This document shows, piece by piece, positions 1 to 6,420 of a stretch of DNA of 8,848 nucleotides. Below the pieces are notes generated by a model. It was not told where the DNA came from, did not search any database, and saw only the letters and a list, made by a program, of their open reading frames with translations. Where the stretch lies: positions 1 through 8,848 of the forward strand of contig JAJQDF010000090.1 of the NCBI GenBank assembly GCA_021202325.1, read 5' to 3'. This DNA comes from Clostridiales bacterium (GTDB taxonomy: Bacteria > Bacillota > Clostridia > Lachnospirales > Anaerotignaceae). Numbering within the stretch: position 1 is the stretch's first letter; each line of letters starts with the position of its first letter. Made by a program: the position numbers and the translations under genes.

Positions 1-495
1 GCCTATAGAATTATTGCCGAAAAGATTTTTGATTCAGAAGAATATAAAAGATCAGATAAAATATTTATATATGTAAGCATGAAATATGAGGTTTCTACTA
101 CCGATATAATAAATAAAGCCCTTTCCGACGGAAAAACTGTGGCTATTCCGATATCCCTTCCGAACAGGGAGATGTTTTTTGTACAGATTAACGGGCTTGA
201 AAACTTGGTTAAATCCCATTTCGGAGTATATGAGCCGGTATGCGTTAGGTCGGACGAAATTAAGCCCGATGAAAATACACTGCTTGTTGTTCCGGGGGTT
301 GCCTTTGACAAAGAGGGCAGGCGTATGGGATATGGCGGAGGCTATTATGATACATATATAGAAAAATATAACATAGAAAATACCGTTGCCCTCGCCTTTG
401 ACATTCAGGTGAAGGACAGCATACCATATGAAAAGCATGACAAGAAAATGAAGATTATAATTACTGAAAAAACAGATAGGAGGAACAGCGGATGA
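1..495 (+). CDS. 5-formyltetrahydrofolate cyclo-ligase, 3' part (5' end outside window)
   Basis: This enzyme (EC 6.3.3.2, MTHFS/YgfA family) uses ATP to convert 5-formyl-THF to 5,10-methenyl-THF in the cytoplasm and returns it to one-carbon metabolism. The reading frame is open from base 1 and runs through an internal ATG at base 79, so that ATG is not the real start. In-frame residues before it (AYRIIAEKIFDSEEYKRSDK) look like the family's N-terminal helix and lead into the strand region IFIYVSM. The diagnostic C-terminal motif PGVAFDKEGRRMGYGGGYYD is encoded at 292-351 and matches the family's substrate/ATP loop. About 164 residues are visible, and the complete protein is usually 180-200, so only a short N-terminal part is missing. 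The stop codon overlaps the proA start (ATGA), indicating co-transcription and probable translational coupling. Nothing looks broken. Confidence 0.93.
   Translation, partial: AYRIIAEKIFDSEEYKRSDKIFIYVSMKYEVSTTDIINKALSDGKTVAIPISLPNREMFFVQINGLENLVKSHFGVYEPVCVRSDEIKPDENTLLVVPGVAFDKEGRRMGYGGGYYDTYIEKYNIENTVALAFDIQVKDSIPYEKHDKKMKIIITEKTDRRNSG
478..484 (+). promoter_or_regulatory. Ribosome binding site of proA
   Basis: AGGAGGA lies 7 nt before the ATG at 492, inside the last codons of the preceding cyclo-ligase gene. It is close to consensus and fixes the proA start at the ATG that overlaps the upstream stop codon. Confidence 0.8.
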
Positions 496-1733
496 GCAGA
501 CTTATTGAAATGGGACAGGCGGCCAAGGATGCTTCGGTTGTGCTGGCAAAGCTTAAGACAACTGAGAAAAACAAGGCGCTCATTGCCTCGGCTGAGGCTC
601 TTGAGAAAAATATGGATAAAATACTCGAGGCCAACAAAAGTGATGTTGAGTCGGCCATTGAAAACGGCGTTAAGGGCGCATTTATAGATAGGCTGACACT
701 CAATGAAGACAGAATAAAGGGAATGGCCGACGGCTTAAGAGATGTTGCAAAGCTGGATGATCCCATAGGAGAGGTTCTCTGGATGAAAACCCTTGCCAAC
801 GGTCTCAAAATAGGACAGAAGCGGGTTCCCATGGGTGTTATAGGCATTATTTTTGAAGCCAGACCGAACGTAACAGCCGATGCCTTCGGACTTTGCCTTA
901 AGGCCGGCAGTGCAACTATTTTAAGAGGCGGCAAAGAAGCATTTAAATCCAATACAACCATTGTTAATATTTTCAGAGATACCCTTGAAGGAATAGGCCT
1001 TCCAAAGGACTGCGTACAGATGGTAGAGGACACAAGCAGAGAAACGGCCAACGAAATGATGAGATTAAACGGCCTCATTGATGTGCTTATCCCAAGAGGC
1101 GGAGCCGGCCTCATACAGTCGGTTGTACAAAACAGCACTGTTCCGGTAATTGAGACGGGAACCGGCAACTGCCATACATATGTGGATGAAAGCGCTGATC
1201 TTGATATGGCTGTAAAGATTGTTATAAACGCAAAAACCCAGCGCCCCGGCGTATGCAATGCCTGCGAGAGCCTGCTGGTGCATGAAAATATAGCAGATAA
1301 GTTTATCCCTATGGTAACCAAGGCTTTGAGAGAAAAGCAGGTTGAAATAAGGGGAGACAAAGCCTTTGTGGAAAGCGTTGGAGCTGTCCCTGCCACAGAA
1401 GAGGACTGGGGAAAGGAATACAGCGACCTTATAATATCCGCCAAGGTTGTAAAAGATGTGGATGAGGCCATAGAGCATATAAGAAAATACGGAACAAAGC
1501 ATTCGGAGTGCATTGTAACCGAAAGCTATTCCAATGCACAGAAATTCCTTGATGAGGTGGATGCCGCCGCTGTATATGTAAATGCTTCGACACGATTTAC
1601 CGACGGAGGCGAGTTCGGCTTCGGTGCTGAAATAGGAATAAGCACTCAGAAGCTTCATGCAAGGGGACCTATGGGACTTAAGGAAATCGCCACGACAAAG
1701 TATATTATTTACGGAAATGGACAGACCAGATAA
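492..1733 (+). CDS. proA: Gamma-glutamyl phosphate reductase (ProA)
   Basis: ProA (EC 1.2.1.41) is the second enzyme of proline synthesis. It reduces gamma-glutamyl phosphate with NADPH to glutamate-5-semialdehyde, which cyclises to pyrroline-5-carboxylate. The protein has 413 residues, the usual length, and belongs to the aldehyde dehydrogenase superfamily. Visible landmarks are the cofactor-domain segment GVIGIIFEARPNVTADA (115-131), SATILRGGKEA (140-150), the catalytic cysteine Cys255 in RPGVCNACESLL, FTDGGEFGFGAEIGIS (369-384) and HARGPMGL (389-396). The ATG start is supported by an AGGAGG site 7 nt upstream. It overlaps the cyclo-ligase by 4 bp and queH by 1 bp (TAATG). ProA normally works with glutamate 5-kinase ProB, which is not in this window and probably lies upstream. 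No damage is seen, and the large antisense open frame inside it is a shadow. Confidence 0.97.
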   Translation: MSRLIEMGQAAKDASVVLAKLKTTEKNKALIASAEALEKNMDKILEANKSDVESAIENGVKGAFIDRLTLNEDRIKGMADGLRDVAKLDDPIGEVLWMKTLANGLKIGQKRVPMGVIGIIFEARPNVTADAFGLCLKAGSATILRGGKEAFKSNTTIVNIFRDTLEGIGLPKDCVQMVEDTSRETANEMMRLNGLIDVLIPRGGAGLIQSVVQNSTVPVIETGTGNCHTYVDESADLDMAVKIVINAKTQRPGVCNACESLLVHENIADKFIPMVTKALREKQVEIRGDKAFVESVGAVPATEEDWGKEYSDLIISAKVVKDVDEAIEHIRKYGTKHSECIVTESYSNAQKFLDEVDAAAVYVNASTRFTDGGEFGFGAEIGISTQKLHARGPMGLKEIATTKYIIYGNGQTR

Positions 1734-2374
1734 TGAACAAAGTCAATTATCAAAAAGAGTTGGATAAAATAATAGAGGAAAATAAAGATAAAAAGCCGAA
1801 GCTTTTGCTCCATAGCTGCTGCGCTCCTTGCAGCAGCTATGTTCTTGAATATCTGAGCCGATATTTCGATATAACCGTATTTTATTTTAATCCCAACATA
1901 TCGCCCAAAGAGGAATACGAAAAGCGTGTAAATGAGGTCAAGAGACTGATTAAGGAAATGCCTGCCTGCGCCGATGTTAAGTTTATTGAGGGCAGATATG
2001 AGCCTAGCGAATTTTTCGAATGTGCCAAGGGGCTGGAAGCGGATAAAGAGGGCGGAAAGAGATGCCTGAAATGCTTTGAGCTTCGTTTGGGAGAGGCGGC
2101 TGAAATAGCTAAGAGCATTGGTGCCGACTATGTTTGTACAACCCTTACCATAAGTCCTCTTAAAAATGCCGAAAACCTTAACCGCATAGGAGCGGAGCAG
2201 GCCGAAAAAATGGGAATAAAGTGGCTGCCGTCGGATTTCAAAAAAAGAAACGGCTATAAGCGTTCCATAGAGCTTTCGAGGGAATATAACCTGTTCAGGC
2301 AGAACTACTGCGGATGCGTTTTTTCAAAGCATGAGGCGGCGGAAAGAATAAAAGGAAGAGAAGATAATATATAA
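1733..2374 (+). CDS. queH: Epoxyqueuosine reductase QueH (DUF208 family)
   Basis: QueH reduces epoxyqueuosine to queuosine in tRNA, the last step of the queuosine pathway. It replaces the B12-dependent QueG in many bacteria and carries an Fe-S cluster. The 213-residue protein shows the family's cysteine set: LLLHSCCAPCSSYV (Cys29, Cys30, Cys33), RCLKCFELRL (Cys111, Cys114) and NYCGCVFS (Cys193, Cys195). The TTLTISPLKN and FKKRNGYKRSIELSREYNL segments are also typical. The start ATG overlaps the proA stop (TAATG) and has only a weak purine-rich sequence upstream, so translation is probably coupled to proA. Linkage of queH with proline and folate genes looks like operon packing; no shared pathway is evident. 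The Cys29-Cys33 region is encoded by a perfect 12-bp inverted repeat (listed separately). An intrinsic terminator follows directly after the stop. Confidence 0.94.
   Translation: MNKVNYQKELDKIIEENKDKKPKLLLHSCCAPCSSYVLEYLSRYFDITVFYFNPNISPKEEYEKRVNEVKRLIKEMPACADVKFIEGRYEPSEFFECAKGLEADKEGGKRCLKCFELRLGEAAEIAKSIGADYVCTTLTISPLKNAENLNRIGAEQAEKMGIKWLPSDFKKRNGYKRSIELSREYNLFRQNYCGCVFSKHEAAERIKGREDNI
1811..1841. repeat. Perfect 12-bp inverted repeat inside queH
   Basis: CATAGCTGCTGC (1811-1822) is followed by a 7-nt loop (GCTCCTT) and GCAGCAGCTATG (1830-1841), its exact reverse complement. It encodes HSCCAPCSSYV, the metal-binding cysteine region of QueH. The near-symmetrical residue order explains part of the symmetry, but synonymous choices (AGC for Ser, TGC for Cys, TAT for Tyr) make it perfect. 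In mRNA it would form a very stable hairpin about 80 nt into the gene. Any role in translation or mRNA stability is inference. Confidence 0.75.
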
Positions 2375-2379
2375 AAATT

Positions 2380-2406
2380 GAAAGTCTGTTTGGGCTTTCT
2401 TTTTTT
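2380..2406 (+). terminator. Intrinsic terminator of the folate-proA-queH operon
   Basis: The 8-bp stem GAAAGTCT / GGGCTTTC (2380-2387 with 2392-2399, including two G-U pairs) closes a GTTT loop and is followed by seven T residues (2400-2406). It starts 6 nt after the queH stop, so it separates this operon from the radical SAM operon. Confidence 0.85.
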
Positions 2407-2452
2407 GTGCCGAAAATTATGCTTTGAAAATGAATATTGTTCGTACAGATAG

Positions 2453-2502
2453 TATAATGCTCTGATTATTGTCTTGATTGAAGAGCGGATTTGGAGTATT
2501 AT
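2453..2502 (+). promoter_or_regulatory. Candidate promoter region of the radical SAM-rng operon
   Basis: Two sigma-A-like candidates lie between the terminator and the next gene. One is a perfect -10 TATAAT at 2453-2458 without a good -35 at normal spacing. The other is TTGATT (2474-2479) with a 17-bp spacer and TATTAT (2497-2502), matching the consensus at 4/6 and 5/6. The sequence alone does not decide which is used. The resulting leader would be 50-95 nt long. Confidence 0.45.
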
Positions 2503-2560
2503 ATATATTGATACACTATACAAATATAAGCTGGTTTGGCTTAACGCACAGGAGGAATTT

Positions 2561-4426
2561 ATGAGCAGAATTAATGTTCCCGATGAAATACTTATACAGG
2601 TGGAAAAGCCTGCGAGATATATAGGAAATGAGCTGAATATGGTAAAGAAGGATCCGGACAGTGTTGATATACGCTTTGCATTTTGCTTTCCGGATGTCTA
2701 CGAGGTGGGTATGTCCTGTCTTGGACTGCAGATACTTTACTTCTTTTTGAACAGGCGTGAGGATACTTACTGCGAAAGAGCCTTTGCTCCGTGGCCGGAC
2801 ATGGAAGAAGCCATGAGAAAGAACAACATTCCTATTTATTCTCTGGAGACTTTTACGCCCCTTAAGGAATTTGATTTTGTTGCGTTCACTCTCCAGTATG
2901 AGATGTGCTATACAAATCTGCTTAATATGCTGGATATGGCCGGCATTCCTATATACTCCAAGGAAAGAAGCGAGGAAGATCCCATAATTCTTTGCGGAGG
3001 CTCTTGCGCTTATAATCCTGAGCCGCTGGCCGATTTTGTGGATTTCTTTTATCTTGGCGAGGGCGAGGTCGAATATGACAATATAATGGAGCTCTACAAG
3101 GAGCATAAGAAAAGCGGCGGTACAAGGGACGAATTTTTGTATAAGCTTTTGAAAGTGCCGGGAATGTATGTGCCGAAATATTATGATGTGGAATATAAGG
3201 ATAACGGGGAAATAGCTTCATTTAAACCCAACAATCCCAAGGCACCTGCAGCAATAAAAAAAGTTATTGTGACGGATATGGATAACGTATACTATCCGCC
3301 GAAAATGCTTGTGCCGCTTATAGAGACGGTGCATGACAGAGTGACATTGGAGCTTTTCAGGGGCTGTATAAGGGGCTGCAGGTTCTGCCAGGCCGGATTT
3401 ATATACAGACCTGTCAGGGAAAAGGGCTACAAAACCCTTATAGACCAGGCACATTCGCTCATAGATGCTTCGGGAGACGATGAAATTTCTCTTGTTTCGC
3501 TCAGTACAAGCGATTATACATGCTTCCATGATCTTGCGATAGGACTTTTGGACGACTTTGCCAAGGATAAGGTCAATCTTTCTCTGCCGTCGCTGAGAAT
3601 AGACTCATTTTCACTGGATTTGATGGAAAAAATTCAGGAGGTAAGAAAGAGCAGTCTTACATTTGCCGCCGAGGCTGGCACGCAAAGACTGAGAAACGTA
3701 ATTAATAAAAACCTGACCGAGGAGGATATTCTCAAGGGCTGTGCATTGGCTTTTTCGGGAGCATGGGAGAGGGTAAAGCTTTATTTTATGATAGGTCTGC
3801 CGACGGAAACCGAGGAAGACCTGAAGGGTATTGCCGACCTGAGCGCCAAGGTTGTGGACAAGTATTATGAAATACCGAGGGAGAAAAAGCCGAGACCGGT
3901 AACCGTTGTTGCCAGCAGCTCATGCTTTGTGCCGAAGCCCTTTACACCGTTCCAATGGGATGCCCAGGACACATATCAGCAGTTTGCCGAAAAAGCAAAA
4001 TATGTAAAGAGCCACATAGCGAGAAAACAGATAAAATACAACTACCACGATGCCAAGCTTTCATCCCTTGAGGGAGTTATGGCAAGGGGAGACAGGCGTG
4101 TAGGCACTGTTATCTACAAGGCATGGGAAAAGGGCTGCCGATTCGATTCATGGACTGAAATATTTGAGTTCGGAAAGTGGATGGAGGCCTTTGAGGAAAG
4201 CGGAGTAGATCCGGCATTCTATGCCAACAGGAAGAGAGATTTTTCCGAGATACTTCCCTGGGATCATATTTCAATAGGGGTATCGAAGCAATTCTTAGTA
4301 AACGAAAGATTAAAGGCCGAACAGGCCATAACTACGCCCAACTGCCGTGAAGAATGTTCACACTGCGGAGCGGCAGCCTTTGGGGGAGGTGTATGCTTTG
4401 AATCAAGAGAAAAAGATAAGATTTAA
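2561..4426 (+). CDS. Radical SAM protein with B12-binding-like N-terminal domain (TIGR03960 type), function unknown
   Basis: The family is widespread in Clostridia and has no role I can state with confidence. I chose the ATG at 2561 because AGGAGGA (2550-2556) sits just upstream; the frame stays open 29 codons further, but that part has no ribosome binding site. The product has 621 residues. Residues about 35-175 resemble the B12-binding-like fold (PDVYEVGMSCLGLQILY, YLGEGEVEYD) but lack a DxHxxG cobalt-ligand motif. The radical SAM core begins at about 255 with the cluster motif CIRGCRFC (Cys269, Cys273, Cys276), followed by SLPSLRIDSF (341-350), FAAEAGTQRLRNVINK (368-383) and YFMIGLPTETEED (408-420). 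The C-terminal tail carries another cysteine cluster, CREECSHC (Cys595, Cys599, Cys602), plus Cys612, which might bind a second Fe-S cluster. It overlaps the DUF2344 gene downstream, its usual partner. Confidence 0.9.
   Translation: MSRINVPDEILIQVEKPARYIGNELNMVKKDPDSVDIRFAFCFPDVYEVGMSCLGLQILYFFLNRREDTYCERAFAPWPDMEEAMRKNNIPIYSLETFTPLKEFDFVAFTLQYEMCYTNLLNMLDMAGIPIYSKERSEEDPIILCGGSCAYNPEPLADFVDFFYLGEGEVEYDNIMELYKEHKKSGGTRDEFLYKLLKVPGMYVPKYYDVEYKDNGEIASFKPNNPKAPAAIKKVIVTDMDNVYYPPKMLVPLIETVHDRVTLELFRGCIRGCRFCQAGFIYRPVREKGYKTLIDQAHSLIDASGDDEISLVSLSTSDYTCFHDLAIGLLDDFAKDKVNLSLPSLRIDSFSLDLMEKIQEVRKSSLTFAAEAGTQRLRNVINKNLTEEDILKGCALAFSGAWERVKLYFMIGLPTETEEDLKGIADLSAKVVDKYYEIPREKKPRPVTVVASSSCFVPKPFTPFQWDAQDTYQQFAEKAKYVKSHIARKQIKYNYHDAKLSSLEGVMARGDRRVGTVIYKAWEKGCRFDSWTEIFEFGKWMEAFEESGVDPAFYANRKRDFSEILPWDHISIGVSKQFLVNERLKAEQAITTPNCREECSHCGAAAFGGGVCFESREKDKI
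4382..4389 (+). promoter_or_regulatory. Ribosome binding site that sets the TTG start of the DUF2344 gene
   Basis: GGGGGAGG lies 8 nt before TTG at 4398, within the radical SAM coding sequence. The spacing is ideal for the TTG. The in-frame GTG at 4389 overlaps the site itself, and the in-frame ATG at 4347 has no such site and would add residues unlike the family N-terminus. Confidence 0.65.
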
Positions 4427-5120
4427 ATATAGAGTAAAATATACTAAAGGTCCGGAGGTCAAATTTGTAAGCCATTTGGATCTTATGAGGCTTTTCCAAA
4501 GAGCGGTGAGAAGGGCAGGCCTGCCAATTGGCTATTCCCATGGATTCAATCCCCATCAGCTCATGTCATTCGGAAATCCCCTGTCTCTTGGAATGACCAG
4601 TTGTGCAGAATACTGCGATATGGAGTTTGTCAGGGAAGAGGATACCGATGTTATAGTCAGAAAGCTGAGAAATGTCATGAATGATGGCATAGAGATAATA
4701 AGCGCAGCAAGGCTTTCCCAGACGGCGCTTACCGCAATGGCGGATTTGTGCGCCTGCGAATATGAGGCATATTTGGACAGCAATGTTACAGGTGATATGA
4801 TTGAAAAGAACCTAAAAGATTTTTTGAATCAAAAGGAAATTTTGGCAATGAAAAAGACAAAAAGCTTTTTCAAGGAAACCGATATCCGCCCGGATATTTT
4901 TAATATCGAGAATATTTCTGATGAGGACGGCGCAAAGCTTAGGCTCACTCTTGCCGCAGGAAGCACAAGAAGCCTGAGGGCGGATTTGACCGTACAGACG
5001 TTTTTAGAATATATCGGAGCAGAATATGATAAATACAAAATAACTTACAAAAGAACGGAAATGTACCGCATTGCGGACGGGAAGTTTGTACCGTTGGACA
5101 AGGAAGTGGCGATGAAGTGA
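4398..5120 (+). CDS. DUF2344 / TIGR03936 radical SAM-linked protein, function unknown
   Basis: This family is nearly always next to, or fused with, the TIGR03960 radical SAM protein, so it is presumably its partner subunit or substrate-binding module. Starting at TTG 4398 (ideal spacing to GGGGGAGG), the product has 240 residues, near the usual length. The N-terminal hallmark is visible: RFKYRVKYTKGPEVKFVSHL (residues 8-27) then DLMRLFQRAVRRAGLPIGYSHGFNPH, followed by MSFGNPLSLGMTSCAEYCD. The C-terminal half is less conserved and ends in TYKRTEMYRIADGKFVPL. There is no signal peptide or membrane segment, so it should be cytoplasmic. It overlaps the radical SAM gene by 29 bp in another frame and the RNase G gene by 4 bp (GTGA), so all three are likely translated in a coupled way. 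Confidence 0.88.
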   Translation: MNQEKKIRFKYRVKYTKGPEVKFVSHLDLMRLFQRAVRRAGLPIGYSHGFNPHQLMSFGNPLSLGMTSCAEYCDMEFVREEDTDVIVRKLRNVMNDGIEIISAARLSQTALTAMADLCACEYEAYLDSNVTGDMIEKNLKDFLNQKEILAMKKTKSFFKETDIRPDIFNIENISDEDGAKLRLTLAAGSTRSLRADLTVQTFLEYIGAEYDKYKITYKRTEMYRIADGKFVPLDKEVAMK

Positions 5121-6343
5121 AAAGAATTCTTGTAGATTCACAGGACTTTAGTACAAGAATAGGTATTGTAGATGACGGACTTCTTGTGGAGCTTGTGTAT
5201 GAAAGAAAAAATTCAATGCCGATAGTCGGCAATGTTTATATAGGAAAGGTCGTAAACGTACTGCCGGGAATGCAGGCCGCCTTTGTTGACATAGGCAGGG
5301 ATAAAAACGCCTTTTGGTACTACGGCGGCGAGAGGGACGAAAACGGAAATGTGGTTAAGCCCAAGGCCGGAAACGATGTGCTGGTGCAGGTGGAGAAGGC
5401 CGAGGTAGGCAAAAAAGGCTCGGTACTCACAAAGAAAATTTCGTTTCCGGGAAAATTTCTCGTTATAATACCCAACGACAATAAAATAGGAATATCAAAA
5501 AAGATTACCGATTCGGAGGAAAGACAGCGAATCAAGGACATAGTCAGAAAGCTTTTGCCGGAAAACTACGGCGCAATAGTCAGAACAGACGGCGAGGGCA
5601 AAAGCTATGATGTCTACGAGAAGGAAATAAAAAGACTTGTGGACATTAGCGAAGGAATAGTAAAGCGGGCCGCATTTGTAAAGTCTCCGGCGCTTCTTTA
5701 CACTGATGTAAACGGTGTGGAGAAGGCTGTAAGGGATTTCTTCCATGACGATATAGACGAAATTGTGGCAAATACCCAGGAGGACTATGGTACACTGCTT
5801 AAGCTGTGTTCTGAGCTGAATATTGATATAGGCAGAGTAAAATACCATTCCGACGGCACACCGCTTTTCTCAAGCTACTATGTGGAGGCGCAGGCGAGGG
5901 CAGCATTCAACCGCCAGGTATGGCTTAAAAGCGGCGGATTTATAATAATAGAACAGACGGAAGCCTGTGTAGTCATTGATGTAAACACCGGAAAATATAC
6001 CGGAAAGGTTGATCTGCAGAAAACCATACTCAAAACAAACCTTGAGGCGGCTGTGGAGATAGCCCATCAGCTGAGGCTAAGAAACCTGAACGGCATGATT
6101 ATAGTTGACTTCATAGATATGAAAAGCGAGGACGACAGACAGCTTTTGATAAAAACTCTGGAGGATGCCGTGGCTACAGACAGACTGCAGACCATAGTTG
6201 TTGGCATGACGGAGCTTGGCCTTATGCAGCTGACAAGAAAGAAGAAAAGACAGTCAATAATGCAGCTCATGACAAAGACTTGCCCCACCTGCGGAGGTGT
6301 GGGCAGAGTGTTCAGTCCTGGGGTTGACGAAAACAGCCTGTGA
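5117..6343 (+). CDS. rng: Ribonuclease G (Rne/Rng family)
   Basis: This endoribonuclease cuts single-stranded RNA and takes part in rRNA maturation and mRNA decay. The product has 408 residues. An S1 RNA-binding domain spans roughly 35-110 (VGNVYIGKVVNVLPGMQAAF, then VDIGRDKNAF). The catalytic region holds two aspartates expected to bind the metal, Asp288 in VVIDVNTGKYTGK and Asp331 in IIVDFIDM; their 43-residue spacing equals that of Asp303 and Asp346 in E. coli RNase E. The zinc-link motif CPTCGG is at Cys389 and Cys392. The protein ends 16 residues after that motif, while E. coli RNase G (489 residues) continues with a small C-terminal domain; this looks natural because no coding similarity follows. 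The GTG start overlaps the preceding stop, with AAGGAAGTGG about 10 nt upstream. No clear terminator follows, so transcription may run on towards rny. Confidence 0.93.
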   Translation: MKRILVDSQDFSTRIGIVDDGLLVELVYERKNSMPIVGNVYIGKVVNVLPGMQAAFVDIGRDKNAFWYYGGERDENGNVVKPKAGNDVLVQVEKAEVGKKGSVLTKKISFPGKFLVIIPNDNKIGISKKITDSEERQRIKDIVRKLLPENYGAIVRTDGEGKSYDVYEKEIKRLVDISEGIVKRAAFVKSPALLYTDVNGVEKAVRDFFHDDIDEIVANTQEDYGTLLKLCSELNIDIGRVKYHSDGTPLFSSYYVEAQARAAFNRQVWLKSGGFIIIEQTEACVVIDVNTGKYTGKVDLQKTILKTNLEAAVEIAHQLRLRNLNGMIIVDFIDMKSEDDRQLLIKTLEDAVATDRLQTIVVGMTELGLMQLTRKKKRQSIMQLMTKTCPTCGGVGRVFSPGVDENSL

Positions 6344-6391
6344 AAATACCAAAATTTTTGACTGACCGTTAGACAATTAGAACAATTCGTC

Positions 6392-6420
6392 TTGACATAT
6401 TTTGATGTTGGTTATAAAAT
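6392..6420 (+). promoter_or_regulatory. Promoter of rny, near-consensus sigma-A type
   Basis: TTGACA (6392-6397, perfect -35) is followed by a 17-bp spacer and TAAAAT (6415-6420, 5 of 6 with TATAAT). The expected transcription start is near 6427, about 265-290 nt before the rny start, giving a long untranslated leader. Confidence 0.75.

Noticed and set aside
461..1513. Long minus-strand open frame (350 codons) antisense to proA
   Set aside because: It lies fully within proA, its residue composition is Ser/Leu-rich as expected from the opposite strand, it matches no family I know, and it has no ribosome binding site.
2474..2560. N-terminal extension of the radical SAM protein from TTG 2474
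   Set aside because: The ATG at 2561 has a consensus ribosome binding site, the extension has none, it overlaps a candidate promoter, and its residues do not fit the family.
4347..4397. N-terminal extension of the DUF2344 protein from ATG 4347
   Set aside because: There is no ribosome binding site for it, and the conserved family N-terminus begins shortly after TTG 4398, which has an ideally spaced site.
6344..6391. Possible terminator after rng
   Set aside because: The AAAATTTT-type dyad near 6351-6360 is too short and has no GC stem followed by a T-run, so I do not call it.
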